Positions 31,749-44,162 are shown, counted from the stretch's first letter. The stretch: DNA of 64,000 nucleotides from Echinarachnius parma (GCA_037951105.1 JBAMJV010007946.1:1-64000); one strand, 5' to 3'. Notes: generated from the sequence alone by a model not told the origin. Numbers and translations are program-made.

Positions 31749-32363
31749 TCAACCCATTGGCTACATGAACCTGGTGGGTCCGGTATTAACTCTATGGGGA
31801 TTGCAAAATCCAGTAGGGAACAGGTTAACCCATTGCCTATGGGAGCCTGGTGGGTCTTGTATCAACTCTATAGGGATTGCAACATCTAGTAGGGAACAGG
31901 TTAACCCATTGCCTACATGAACCTGGTGAGTCCTGTATTAACTCTATAGGGATTGCAACATCTAGCAGGGAACAGGTTAACCCATTGCCTACAGGAACCT
32001 GGCGAGTCCTGTATCAATTCTATCTAGGGATTGCAAAATCCAGTAGGGAACAGGTTAACCCATTGCCTACATGAACCTGGTGAGTCCTGTATTAACTCTA
32101 TAGGGATTGCAACATCTAGCAGGGAACAGGTTAACCCATTGCCTACAGGAACCTGGCGAGTCCTGTATCAATTCTATCTAGGGATTGCAAAATCCAGTAG
32201 GGAACAGGTTAACCCATTGCCTACATGAACCTGGTGAGTCCTGTATTAACTCTATAGGGATTGCAACATCTAGCAGGGAACAGGTTAACCCATTGCCTAC
32301 AGGAACCTGGCGAGTCCTGTATCAATTCTATCTAGGGATTGCAAAATCCAGTAGGGAACAGGC
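31749..32363 (+). repeat. Minisatellite, eight 75-79-bp units with a 154-bp higher-order repeat
   Basis: Units TTAACCCATTGCCTACAGGA, CCTGGTGAGTCCTGTATTAA, GGGATTGCAACATCTAG, CAGGGAACAGG. From about 31900, two unit types alternate (TAACTCTATAGGG and CAATTCTATCTAGGG), giving a near-perfect 154-bp dimer repeated three times. Overlapping frames ending in REQVNPLPT are artefacts. Same family as 1205-1712, opposite strand. Confidence 0.95.
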
Positions 32364-32471
32364 TACATAATTACAAGTAAAGGTGGTACTACAAGTAGTG
32401 TTACTGCCTACTTGTGCAATACAAATGCAAAAAACTACTTTGCACTGTTTGGCACATGTTATGACTGGGTA

Positions 32472-33239
32472 GGGCCATTCTTTGAAAAGTGAAACTTTTT
32501 CGGAAAAATTGAAGTTTTATTTTTCTGTAGTTTTGTTCCATTTTTGGAATGATCCATGTGTAAAGTTTCATGAAATACATGATTTGAAGTTTAAAATGAA
32601 ACTTTTTTACTCATTTGCATAAATTTACATATTTCAATATTTTTCTAATAATCATAATTCAGAAAATAATCAAGATATCAAAAGGATAATTAACAAGCTC
32701 ATTCTTCTCACTTTCTTGTACAGGTTGATACCAACTTTGTAAAAATTCAACCTTTCATTCTTTTCTAAACCCGATATTATAAAATTCCCATTTTTCCATT
32801 CATATTGTACATGTCACACACGTGACCACCCCAAAATGTCACACACGTGACCAGACGTTGCCACATAATTAAGTACTATAAAGAACAACGGTTTGATATA
32901 ATTCTCATTCATTGCTATTGTTGTACTTACAAATGTATAGTACTTCTCTGGTAATAAGATGAACATTATAGCTATTCATATTTTAAAGAATTTTCCAAAT
33001 GAAATTTAGTTATGAAAAAAGCGCTCCGTGCGAAGTCACACACGTGACCCATGCCATTTGACCTCTGACATTGAGTTACGTAATCCTTATAAAATCTTTT
33101 GTGTTAAGTTTGAAAGACTACAACATATTCAAGTCACATATGAAGTAAAAATCATTATAGTCTCATACTTACTGAAATATAAGCATCCCATTTCAAAATT
33201 TGTCATGTTTTGGGTCACACACGTGACCAAGAATGGCCC
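32472..33239. mobile_element. 0.77-kb TIR element with four GTCACACACGTGAC words
   Basis: TIR GGGCCATTCTT at 32472-32482 and inverted at 33229-33239. GGTA flanks both sides, consistent with a 4-bp target duplication. GTCACACACGTGAC occurs at 32813, 32838, 33035 and 33214; the last abuts the right TIR. No ORF of note. Confidence 0.8.
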
Positions 33240-33369
33240 GGTACAGGAAAATACAATTTAATTTCTAGCTAGCTTTGTGGGCCTGCCCAAATTGCAATAG
33301 CACTCTCAGTTCTTTTTTTTTGCATTGGAATCTATGACAATTCATCTGTCACATTTATCACAAATCTAT

Positions 33370-33720
33370 CACAAGGGGGGGGGGGGGGGGAATTGAGAGT
33401 AACGTGGAGGGAGAGAGAGGGGGTGTGGGAGGAAGAGAGAGCAGGGTAGGAAATATACGGGGGGCTGATGGCGATTTGGCCCCCTAATTTTCAAAATAGC
33501 CCCCTGAAATCAGTAGGTAGCCCCTAAAATTACCATCATAGGGTGTTCTGTGAAATATTTTGTGATATCCCTCAGATTCAAAAAGTATCCCCCTGAATTC
33601 CTCCATAGAGAGAGGGTGCAGAGAAAAGAAAAAATACAATGAACCTTTGAAATCGCCTCCATGAGCCAGAACACAGGGGCAACAAAAAATGAAGATGTTG
33701 AACAAAATCGCCCTCTTTGT
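33370..33720. repeat. Poly-G, GA-rich tract and GCCCCC-word repeat
   Basis: Poly-G at 33376-33390, then GGGAGAGAGAGGGGG-type purine sequence to about 33450. From 33460, AGCCCCCT or ATCCCCCTGA words recur five times. Noncoding. Confidence 0.6.
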
Positions 33721-34515
33721 CGCATCTTAGTGCATTCTTTTTATTTGACTGTCAAGAATACTTGTTGTTTTCATTAAATAGGATGGGATCTTTTAATCAT
33801 TTATTACAAAGTCTGCCAATAGTAATTATATAAAAATGAACAAAACATATAAAGACAAGAGTAGCCCTCGTGAAAAAAAAAATTACCCTGGAGAGGTGGA
33901 TGCACACATCACATCATCATCTAACACCCTCTAAATATCTTGGTTCATTGCCCTATTGGGTTCTACAGTCTCATGAAAAATTGAGTAATCATATTAGCAG
34001 AAGTACTTTAGTAGATCCCCGAGTCATTATGTATTAGTGCATTAGCTTGGTGTTTGTATGCATACATGTACATTAACCCCTCACAAGACTATTTACTGGT
34101 GGTATAAAATGCATTCACCTTGGGTCAATACTTTAGACTGTCAAGTTAACAAGCAATTTAAAATCTGATTAGTAATAAGGTCTTCTATTTCTGACATCTC
34201 TCAATCACATATATGTTTTCCATTTTTTTAATGTACAGTAATTCAACAAGAAAAAAATTATTCTTCCTGTGAGCGTGAGAAAGGCATTTTCAATTAATAA
34301 ATCAAGTTTTGCAAATCATCTTGTTGGTTAGGGTTAGATCTGGATTAGATACAATTTATCATTTTAAAAAAAAGCAGCAAAAAAAATGAACGAGAGAAAA
34401 ATTGTGTTTCTGCAAGACTCCCAAACTTTTAGCATGTGACTTTATAGCGCTCTTCTAATTGTCAATTTACGACTTAGTTATCTTGTCCTTGACTGAAGTA
34501 GCTACCATGGGGAAA
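33721..34515. other. Unassigned AT-rich stretch
   Basis: No coding, tandem or terminal-repeat signal recognised. Confidence 0.4.
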
Positions 34516-34741
34516 ATGATGACACACGCAGTACCCCGGGGTACCGTTGTACCCCGGTATCCCAAGTTGTGTTGCGCCATCTTGTGTTCACTCCAAGTAC
34601 AACTGTATTGCGTTATGCATGCAGTGCAGCGCGCGATTGTATGCACGCTATACCCACAGTACAGCCCTAAAAATTAAATAAATAATTAAACAAAATGGCA
34701 GATTTTCGTCTGGTACCCCAGGGTACCGTTTATGTCATCAA
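34516..34741. mobile_element. GGTACC-word repeat with ATGATGACA ends (copy 1)
   Basis: ATGATGACACACGC at the left and TTTATGTCATCA at the right. GGGGTACCG, TGTACCCCGG, TACCCCAGGGTACC words inside. A related sequence at 52000-52245 shares GATGACACACGC, ATTGCGTTRTGCATGCAG and AAATAATTAAACAAAATGG but has few GGTACC words. Confidence 0.55.
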
Positions 34742-34742
34742 A

Positions 34743-36029
34743 TATAGGTTTTCCCGGTCAATTTCGCTATTTTCTCATGCAATTTCATATCAGCAGCATT
34801 CAATTTCACCAAATCCGCGTTTGGATTGACATATCGTCATTCAAATTCGTTTTTAGTCATTCATATTAATTAACGGAGCAACCAATTTCACACTAGCGTC
34901 ATGCCAATGTAAGCGATGGGTGCTCATTTTCGTTAATGGTCATTCAATTTCATCTCTAGCAGTCTTGGGTCTCATTTCGGTCATTCAAATTCGCGCATGG
35001 GCAAACAAGTTCATCACATTGGCATTCAAATTTTAAAAAGTGCAGTGGACATGTAATGTAACAGCGTGGTACATGTATGATATAGAAAACAAGATGAAAA
35101 TAAAGATACAAAATGGAGAACAGAAATTATGATACAATAACGATCACATGACAAATAAGAAAATGTGATGAAATAACATTATGAACTCGCATGATGATAA
35201 AGTTAAGACAAAAAGATGAACGAATGAATGTACAAATAAGAAAATACAGATTACATAATTGAACATAAAATCAGATCTAGAACAATTTGACTGAGGAATA
35301 TCGAAAAGTGAAGATTAAATGTTGAAAAGTATATCTAAAAAAAATGGAAAATATAGCCCGATGAAATGGTTGAGACTATGTAAGAAAAAAGGTGAATGTA
35401 TGTGCGTGTGTTTATGTAAGCGTAACCAGTTGCGTACGCAGGATTTGTTCAAGGGGGGGGGTAGTCGCAGGAAATTTTCAAAGCCGAGGCCGAAAATTTT
35501 CGACATTATTGAGGCCGAGACCAGGGTTATGCACACTTTTCGAGGCCCGAGACCAGCGATAATGACTGTCGAGACCGGGGGGTTGAACCAACGAACCCCC
35601 ACCCCCCCCCCCCCCCCCTCCCTGGGTACGCCTATATGTTCGTAACTATGTGGTTGTATACATAAATGTATATACAGTATGTTTATTTGTGAATACGTAT
35701 GGATGGTGTTTGTGTAACTTAAATTGAATGAGCATGTCTGGAAATTGGTCACCCATAAACGAAATTGAATGCACAAACAAGCTATTGCCCAGCTTATCGT
35801 ATTAAATTGAATGCCCATTTGTTGAAAATAGCGCCCAATGATGAAATCGAATGCCCATTTGCGAATTTGAAGTTCGCGATTTGACATTTGGGTGCCCATA
35901 TACGAATGTGGATGCTCGGAATATGAATTTGAATGACCAAAGTGACTCATCCACGGCAACTGCACGAAATTGAATGCTCATAAACGAATTTGGGCGCGTA
36001 AAGTAGGAAATTGGCCGGGAAAACCTATA
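34743..36029. mobile_element. 1.3-kb TIR element with mirrored ATTCAATTTC words
   Basis: TIR TATAGGTTTTCCCGGTCAAT and complement (one mismatch); TATA sits at both outer edges and could be a 4-bp target duplication. Left third: CATTCAATTTC, CATTCAAATTCG or CATGCAATTTC at least eight times. Right third: the complement (AAATTGAATG, GAATTTGAATG) at least seven times. A second element is nested at 35428-35638. The 216-codon minus frame is an artefact of these words. Confidence 0.8.
35428..35638. mobile_element. Nested element TTGCGTACGCAGGATTT with CGAGGCC/CGAGACC words
   Basis: Starts TTGCGTACGCAGGATTTG plus poly-G and ends poly-C plus TGGGTACGC. Between are CCGAGGCCGAAA, AGGCCGAGACC, AGGCCCGAGACC and GTCGAGACCGG. 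Bounded by G and C homopolymers in the way 57773-58549 is. Confidence 0.55.
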
Positions 36030-36580
36030 ATAGTGAAAGAAAATATTGAAGTCAAGCCTCGTACATAATTACAATTTTGATCAGGGCAGATTTCTTATTT
36101 GATCTCAACAAAAACAATTTAGTCCAAACCTTAAAACAAATATAAAATGGTTATGAGCCAAGACTATCGGTTACAAACAGTATATATCCTTTCCACTACA
36201 CATCACTAAGTAAGTTAGTTCAGAGGACGTCTTCATCAAAACTGAAATATTTGGAAAACAAAATGGAGTCAATCAGTCAAATAAATATAGGGCAACCCAT
36301 TGCCAAGTGTTTTTTCCACGAAGCAGAAAATTCATCAATTTACCGGGCCAGAACCAACAATCCATGGCAAAATCAATCTAACAGTCGTGCATATGATCTA
36401 ATTTCTGCTTATATATGCCATATAATATTTGCTTTTAGCGTGGCAAACAACTGAACCAAAAATAATTACCCACCATACTATACGTATGCACTGAAAATGA
36501 TACGTATGAACTATGAAGTGCATATTTTATATCAATTCATCTAATCCACAGTAGCACTGTACAGTATCTTTTCAGATTGT
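36030..36580. other. Unassigned AT-rich stretch
   Basis: A 67-codon plus frame at 36251 shows no family. Nothing else seen. Confidence 0.35.
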
Positions 36581-36946
36581 TTAAAGGATGGGATCTACTT
36601 AATTTTATTATGTGCAAATAGTGATGAATGGTTGATACATATATAAACTGTTGTTATCTGATATGTCCACTGCGTGTTGTGTGAAAATTTCAAGTTAAAA
36701 GGACGTTATATGGCCGAGTAATAATCAAAAATGCAAAGTGATATTCACTTACTCATTGCAATCACTTTTTACACGGTTACGACGATCCAGTGGATAATTT
36801 AACATCTGAACACTTCAATCGTAAATATCTTTTTAACGAAATGGAAATTTGAAAAAATGAAACCACAAATACAACAAGGTATGAGGGAACCACAGGAATT
36901 CCAATTGGATTTTGAGGATTTGGACAATGTTACTAAGTCCCTTTCA
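36581..36946 (-). mobile_element. TTAA MITE, family AGGGACTTAGTAACATTG (copy 2, reverse)
   Basis: TTAAAGGATGGGATCTACTT at the left matches the reversed right end of 16265-16660. GACAATGTTACTAAGTCCCT at the right is the reversed left end, with its TTAA mutated to TTCA. Confidence 0.75.
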
Positions 36947-37064
36947 TTTTATTTGATCACTTATATGTCAGATGCCTGATGCCACTCATATTGTCATACT
37001 TTTTAGCTGGTATTTTTGCATCAAAGTACTCAAAAGTGCAAAGTGCCCCTCCCCCAGGCAAATT

Positions 37065-37298
37065 GTGACCGGCTATAGAAAACCCTGCACTTGTCTGTAA
37101 TTCATGTTTGGAAGAAACGGGCATTTGAAGTTCACATAATGTGTGTAACAGACTTATGATTGTAAAATTGAAACAATCATATCTTCGTCAATTATTGACC
37201 GATTTGTTAGAACAAAGCATCAAAGCTTGTGATGAGGCGTTTCTAATCTACATGTTGATTTTTACCGACAAGTGCAGGGTTTTGCTACATCTGGTCAC
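37065..37298 (-). mobile_element. Foldback element, family CACTTGTCGGTAA (copy 2, reverse)
   Basis: GTGACCGGCTATAGAAAACC at the left, GCAGGGTTTTGCTACATCTG then GTCAC at the right, and ATTTTTACCGACAAGTGC inside. Confidence 0.85.
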
Positions 37299-37967
37299 TA
37301 TTACTAAAGGGAACAATATTACCCAGCACGATGCAATCATGCAATTGCAATGCTAACGCTCTATTGTATTTTTTTCCTGTTATGATGCAAACACTTTTTT
37401 GTTGGATATGTAAAATTAGGTTTGACCCCTATAGGTAGGCTGTCAGTAACCATTCAAAAAGTTTGACATTGTACGTACAAAAAAAGTTGTTTTTCATTTC
37501 TCTAAATATTCACTTATTGTTGGTATCCCCTTCATATTTTGAGCTCACGATATACTCCCATCATGCACATGTAATATAAATGCAAACTGTATAATGTTCC
37601 TAGAACTGCATACTTTGCTATCACAACTAACCATATAAACTCGCAATGGAATGCCATTATCTAATGTGAAGGATATCTTTTGAAAAATCGTATTATAATC
37701 GATTATGAGAAAGTACTCTTCATGATAAAACTCAGTATGCAAAGTCAAGCCTCCTACATGCACATTATATTTGCCAAAATGGTATTCTATTAATCATCCA
37801 TTGCCAAACTCCACTTAATTGCATAATTTCACATATCTAGCCTTTTACCAATTAAGACCTAATCCTGATGCATTATGGGCTCGGTTTTGGAGAGAATGTG
37901 TAATTTAAAAGTGGGCTGGGTTCAATCCCAACATTATAAACTCATGCACACTGTGTAGCAAGTTACA
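37299..37967. other. Unassigned AT-rich stretch
   Basis: No features recognised. Confidence 0.35.
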
Positions 37968-38315
37968 ACAAGCTCAGAAAAATATGTTTCCAGAAAAAAA
38001 ATATAATTGGAAAACGCATCACCATACTACAACATATATGGGTCTGCATGTACGAAGACTACCTTTGTCCAAAGCGAACGAATCGTCCAAGATTCTATTG
38101 TCTCTTAACGTACGCGTGAATAGAATTGGCGCATTCGCAAATGGTTGGCGAGTACGGAACCAGGAAATAATAGTGGTTCCGTAAGTAGTGGTAATGAATT
38201 GCATTGTTTATGAATTATACGACCCTTTGCAAAATGTTGGGTTTGTATTTGATATCACAAACGGGTACACAACTAAATAATTATGTGTTGTTCTTTGCCT
38301 GGTGGTCCCCTTTAA
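37968..38315 (-). mobile_element. TTAA MITE, family AGGGGACCACCAGGC, left end missing
   Basis: Reverse of the 46538-46975 copy: TTTGCCTGGTGGTCCCCTTTAA at the right end (22 bases, split here as TTTGCCTGG and TGGTCCCCTTTAA), ACCCTTTGCAAAATGTTGGG and GGAACCAGGAAATAATAGTG inside. The far terminus is lost. Confidence 0.7.
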
Positions 38316-39118
38316 GCCCCCTCACTACGGCCAATCAATGGCAAATGAATACCACTCAGTATTTTGTGTAAGGGCTGGCAAAAACTTGCGTGGGCTGCAG
38401 TCAGTGTCAGAGCCCAGTTTGACTGATTGGGGGGGGGGGGGGGGCACACAAATTAACAAATTATTGGGGGGAACTAGAACACCCTAAAGTTGAACATTCA
38501 AAGATTGTTTGCAGACTCTGCACCCTGCCCTTTGTAAAATTTATTTTTGGTGTATTGGGGGGTGGGGGGGGGGGGGGGCACCTGGGAAGCATAGGGCACT
38601 GGTTTTTTTAAAGATGCCAAATGTGTCAACCAACATGGTCAAAATTGAAATTAAGTGAACTAACTTCAAACATGTTTTTTTAACATTGACACAACTTATA
38701 TTTTCGTGAAATATAAATATCTGGGCTTAATCTATCCCCAATTCTGCAAAATATCTATGAACATTTAGGATTTCCTGTATTTAAAAGAAAAATATGATAA
38801 TTTTCACATTGCCATACTAAAATCCTACTATTCCAAATGGCATTACAAATAATACAAATAATTAAAGTGGGCTTCTGACATCATGTGTGCCATTTTGGGG
38901 GCTTCTGTTTCTTAAATTTTAGTTTTTAGGTCATTTTAAAGTGAAAAATAGCCTTAAAATTTGGATTTTGCAATTTGAAGTTTTTATAATGCAAATTTTT
39001 TTTACTGTTGTTGGTTCAAACTTATTGTATGGAAACAATACATGATAGGACATATTTACATGATATAAAATTGGAGCAAGACACTTGCAAAAAAAATTCA
39101 AATTTGATTCTTGTATGT
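38316..39118. other. Stretch with two poly-G tracts
   Basis: Poly-G tracts at 38431-38444 and 38564-38578, each followed by GGCACA or GGCACC. The rest is AT-rich and is possibly the left part of the GTTTCGGACGTTAC region, whose left end I could not place. Confidence 0.5.
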
Positions 39119-41695
39119 GTTTCGGACGTTACACATTGTTAACATTTACCCTTTTTTCACACTTCTATGACCAGTTGTGGTTTAAATCTTTGCTGTTTTG
39201 GAATATTTAAATACAGAAAGTATATGTTTAGATGTAAATCTATCCAAATTCTTCTTCGAAATGGTCAAATTAACTTCATAGCACAGAAAGGGGTCTTTTA
39301 TCAACCATATATGACATTATACATTACAGTACATGTAAATTTGATTTATCTATAATTATGTTCAGATCTCCAAAGTAGAGACAATTTTAAGGGTTTTAGT
39401 GAAATTATGAAGTACCTAGTACTACAATAACTACAATTTGAGAATTGTGATCTATAATTTATTGTAGCAAAGTTGCATTATGTTATGACATACCCTATTT
39501 TGTTTCGGACGTTACATGGTGTTAACATCACTTCAAAACATATCTTAACTCGCTTTGTTTGCATGATTTTGCAAGCAAAACCCATAAATATGTGCATTAA
39601 TTGAACTCCCAAGGAAAGGGATAGTGAATGTAGTCCATATTGATAGACAAAATCCAAGATTTTGTACAAATATTACATGCAATTAGAAACTGTTATTATA
39701 TACCGTCAAAGGATGATCGATGTGACTTTCCAGAGTTTCCTTCATCATTTTACAAAAGATAAAAGTATATGTACATTATTGTACAATGACATACATTGTA
39801 TATGATTTAAATTTTCCATTTTCTTATTTTGATAAAATATGAAGCTCAAACTAATATTATCAAACTATTATCGAAAATTAGAATAACTGTCAGAAATGCA
39901 TTACTCATATTAGCAAAACCTCAAATTCAAGTTATAATGGCACATGTACAGTACACTTGTGTGTACCACATAAGGTTACAGTCAAGAAATTATATTTGTT
40001 CCAGCAGATATGGTTATATTTTTCAAAGTTGACTTGCACAAAAATGTAATTGATCATAAACCAGTAATGTTCTGGAAATTGTCTTAAGAATATGATAAGG
40101 AATTATCTTGGTGTACATGTACCTATAGTTTACATGGCATATGCCATATAGTATTTCAAAAGTAACTTTCGTTTTAACATGTGGATTTTTTTAATACAAA
40201 TGATTAACATTTTAATTATTGTCAGTAAAACATGTGGATCAACGCAGATTATGTTCTTCTTATCAAGTTTAAGTATGGAAAAACATATTTTGCAACTAAT
40301 GAATGATACCAGAAGAGTAAATTTAGCATAGTTATACTGTACTTTTGTATACCACTAAAAGGCTTTGTTAATGAAAATGTCTATATTTCCACTAAATGAA
40401 TAATGAAACAGAGACTTAACATTTGTTTCTTATAGAACATTATAAAGGCAATCAACCTAATAATGCATTTGATGTGATACAAAAAACAAAATCAGTATAC
40501 ATGTAGTTCTGTGTACTTTACAACATGAACAATTATGGGGCAAAAATAGCAATTCCTCACATGTTATAAATAAAAGTTCCTTCCCAGAGACAAATAACTG
40601 ATCATTTATTTTTCAAAACACTTTTGCTGGAGCAGGAAGCATATAGATCATGAAAAATGCAGATAATACTTTTTTAAATGTTCCAAATTGAATTTTTTGT
40701 GCAATCAAAATGTGTGTTAACACCATTTTGTAACGTCCGAAACGAGCTCACAATACCATACAAAAGATTCTGTAAATGGTTAACAAAATACAGGAGTTGT
40801 TGTAGCAGGTAGTGTTTCAGTTCCACAAAAGAAAGGTTATTGTTCTAAGTTGATTAGTCATATCATTCACTATATCAAGTGTCTTGTAAAACTTTAGTGG
40901 TTACAAATTAGCTGAGAAAAATCGATGACAAATTGGTGAAAATGTGGATTTGGGGCAGACTAAGCATCTAAATGTTGTTAAAGCATCATGTATTTTGATG
41001 ATTATGTTTCATTTACTTGATCTAAATGAATAATAATAACCATATATTATCATTTTGAAAATAAATGCACCAAAATATCAATTTTGTGTTAACAATTACC
41101 CCATGTAACGTCCGAAACACATTTGTTTACATTGGTTGATCTCAAACATTTGTTTTGGCAATTAATTACCCAATTCATGTGTAAATTTGTTTTAAAATGA
41201 ATACTATTTTATATTATGATGATTGATTCATATAATGTGCCCTTTCCTGTGACTTATGAGCTTATAAGTTACATTTTTTGTTTCGGACGTTACATTTGTT
41301 TCGGATGTTACAAATGTTAACGGAAAGTTAATTTTGAATATATAATCATAACGCAATGAGCTATTACATTTTTTTTTTCTGTGATGGGAAGGTACATCAA
41401 GTCTCTTCAAAACTGAGATAAATAATTGTTTGTGTTATCCCCCTTTTAAAAATTATTTCTAAAGAAATATTGTTTCGGACGTTACACAATTGTTAACGGA
41501 AAATGAGAGCATGTGTGCATTTCATGTTTTTTTTTTTTTTAATCACTGGCTTAAGAAATCAGTCATTTCCCTTTTAGGCAATATGATGAGGAAACTGTTA
41601 GTTCAATTTTCATACTGATATCATTTCAATAAATTATGATACTGGTAGGGGTAATGAGGGGTTAAATTGTTAACGGAGGATGTAACGTCCGAAAC
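39119..41695. mobile_element. Region with eight GTTTCGGACGTTAC words, termini unresolved
   Basis: The word occurs forward at 39119, 39502, 41280, 41298 (one change) and 41472, and reversed at 40730, 41105 and 41682. GTTAAC or GTTAACGGA lies within 40 bp of most copies. Between them is AT-rich sequence with no long ORF. A possible right terminus is the GGGCCAATTGTTAACGG complement ending near 41889. No matching left end was found. Confidence 0.65.
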
Positions 41696-42059
41696 ACCAA
41701 TTTTGATGGCATTGTACTGTCAAAATATTACTTTACATATTAAGCGCCGTTAATTTTCTGAAAGTTTAACTCACACTCGTTCATAATTTTTAACAAATAA
41801 AAAAAGAAAAAAATCTGTTAGTGTTTTTTTATACCTGAACATAATTGAACCCATTTTTGGTTGACAAATTTCCGTTAACAATTGGCCCTTTAGGGTTATC
41901 TGACCTATATAAAGGGAAGTCCAAATATTTTCGTTAAGGTATGGGAGATCAATCTAGGTGGATGCTATAAGAAAATACAAAAATAAGTTTTCAGTTCAGT
42001 ATGTTTTTAAAAATACAGGCCCTCAAAGTGCCATTAAGCCTTTTGGCACCTTTAAAAAA

Positions 42060-42135
42060 ACCAGAGCCATAGGCAATTTTTGGAGAACACATTGCCCCCC
42101 CCCCCACCCCACCCCTCAACTACACCCCTGCTGGG
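42060..42135. repeat. Poly-C tract with CACCCC flank
   Basis: CATTG followed by a C run and CACCCCACCCCTC at 42092-42115, then CTACACCCCTGCTGGGCTG. Resembles the C-rich edge of other elements here. Confidence 0.6.
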
Positions 42136-42562
42136 CTGTTTAGTACTCCCAACATGCACTGTTCAAAGGTCAATTACATTTGAACTTGGTACATTGCCCT
42201 TAATACTTGCCGTAAAATCATATGAGATGATTATTGGATTTAATTTTTTTTAATGAAAAAAAATATTCATCGTTAACTTACATACTCGAAAAAGCCATTT
42301 GAACATGAACATTGCCCTTAATTGCCATAAAATTGTCAAACACATGGGGATGATTAAATGCGTTTTAACCAAATCAAATCTTCTTCTTAGAAAGGTTACA
42401 TGATAAACCCATTCTGAGTCTGAGCCTCACCAGGCTGGCAAAATGTTACCTGACATTAATGGAGAAACCATGTTAGAAGTTCACTAATTTATGCACTTGT
42501 TACTGGTGTATTGTAATACATTGTGCATGTGTGAGAATGTGTAATGTGTGTATATTACTTTG

Positions 42563-43130
42563 TTAAAGGGCAATGAAACCCAAGCAAAATGTTGCTTTCA
42601 TAGTCTTGAAGAGATTAAGATCTTGAATAATCTCTGAAAGTTAGAGCATAATCGGGTAAGAAACAAGAAAACTACGGCTCTTTGAAGATGTCCATTTATT
42701 CCTATGGGGAACTCAAATTGGCAACGCACTCTGATAAGTGTGTGGACAACTCCCCATATGTTTTGTACACAAATGTTCCCATTTTTACAGTTTTCTTCAT
42801 AGTCACATTTTTCCATTCCCCCAACTCATGATATGTTATGTATAAAAGCATTCTACAAAACATATGTTGAACTCGAACGAAGGGTAAACATAAATTTTGA
42901 GAAAATTGAACAAAACTGAAATTTTGTGTACAAAATGTATGGGGAGTTGTCCACAACTTTGCCAGAGAGCGTTGCCAATTTGAGTCACTCGAAGAAATAC
43001 ATGGCTCTTTTCAAAGAGCCATAGTTTTCTTATTTCTTGACCGATTGTGCTCAAATTTTCAGAGACTATTCATTATATTTAGTGTCTTATAGTGCACACA
43101 ACAATTTGTCTGGATTTCATTGTCCTTTAA
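42563..43130. mobile_element. TTAA foldback MITE, AGGGCAATGAAACCC ends
   Basis: TTAA at both ends; AGGGCAATGAAACCCAAGC at left, TCTGGATTTCATTGTCCT at right. Long inner arms: GTGGACAACTCCCCATA with TTTTGTACACAAA against its complement at 42918-42955, and AGAGCCATAGTTTTCTT at 43015. Nearly the whole 568 bp can pair. Confidence 0.85.
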
Positions 43131-43143
43131 CTGGTGGTGGAGA

Positions 43144-43286
43144 GGATATCACGGAATGTTCAACTCCGAGGGTTTTAAATGCTATTGAGGGAAGATTATA
43201 AGTCCCGAGATGTAGTCGAGGGACTTATTTTCTTCACGAAATAGCATTTAAAATCCCGAGGATTAGAACATTCCATAATTTTCCTG
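43144..43286. mobile_element. Foldback around CCGAGGGATTTTAAATGC
   Basis: CGGAATGTTCAACTCCGAGG and GTTTTAAATGCTATT pair with AATAGCATTTAAAATCCCGA and GGATTAGAACATTCC. A central GTCCCGAGATGTAGTCGAGG hairpin. Confidence 0.75.
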
Positions 43287-43389
43287 ACAACAAAGTTAAC
43301 AAAGTTCTGTTATCATCTGATTGTTTAAATTAAAACGAATTGAAATCATAATCCGTTTCGTGGACGTTGGGTTTTTCACTCACTCGACT

Positions 43390-43415
43390 CACACACACAC
43401 ACACACACACACACA
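43390..43415. repeat. (CA)n microsatellite
   Basis: Thirteen CA repeats. Confidence 0.95.
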
Positions 43416-43831
43416 AGTCATCTCGCAATGCAACAAAGCACACGGTCGATTTTCATACCTAATTTCCCTCTCTCCGCAATAATATCTCAACATGTTCCGA
43501 TTACTGCATTTCTATATTGGAAATATGTGTTGATTGTTTCCTTCGATTATGTTAATCAGGTAATTATCTGTTCAAGTGTACTGGAAATCGCTGATTTTCG
43601 TTTGTATTTAGTGGCTGCGAGCCCGCTGCGAGAAGAACGATTATCGCACAGTACGGTACGGTACCGTACGTCCTGGTTGGTGTACATTTTGTGTAATGTT
43701 GATTGAATGGCAGGTGGGTGTCATACCTCCCCGAAGCAGTGTCATACCAAATTGACACCCCATCCATGAACTGTGTTTAGCCAATCACAGACGCGTATTT
43801 TACTAAGTCAGATGATATAATGTATTGCTCT

Positions 43832-44162
43832 TTAAAGGGGACTACCACGCAAAGAACAACACCATCAAAAAGATGTCTAACACCTTGCAAAGGGTTGTGC
43901 TATGCAATGCAATTAATCACTGAGACTAACGGAACCAACATGGCCGATGGTTCCGTAAGTGCTAAACGTTTGTGAGAGCGCCAATTCTAACCCGCGTACG
44001 TCCTAGACAATGGTCTAGTCTTCATGATCTGGGTTTAAAATTGTATAATTTGTCTGGAAACAAATTTCTCTGAACTTGTTCAGGGGAATGGACCATTAAA
44101 ACTATTTACCATTAGATTTCATTTATCAGAATATATCATTTTTGGGTGGTGGTACCCTTTAA
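43832..44162 (+). mobile_element. TTAA MITE, family AGGGGACTACCACGC (copy 3)
   Basis: TTAA at both ends; AGGGGACTACCACGCAAAG at left and TTTGGGTGGTGGTACCCT at right. 331 bp, the shortest intact copy. Confidence 0.85.

Noticed and set aside
31877..32370. Three overlapping 61-65-codon frames with identical peptides
   Set aside because: They follow the 154-bp repeat period and are not a protein family; the period shifts frame each time.
35315..35965. Minus-strand frame of 216 codons, the longest in the window
   Set aside because: It runs across the mirrored ATTCAATTTC words, a poly-C tract and a nested element; the peptide is repeat-driven (HSHSY, glycine runs) with no domain.
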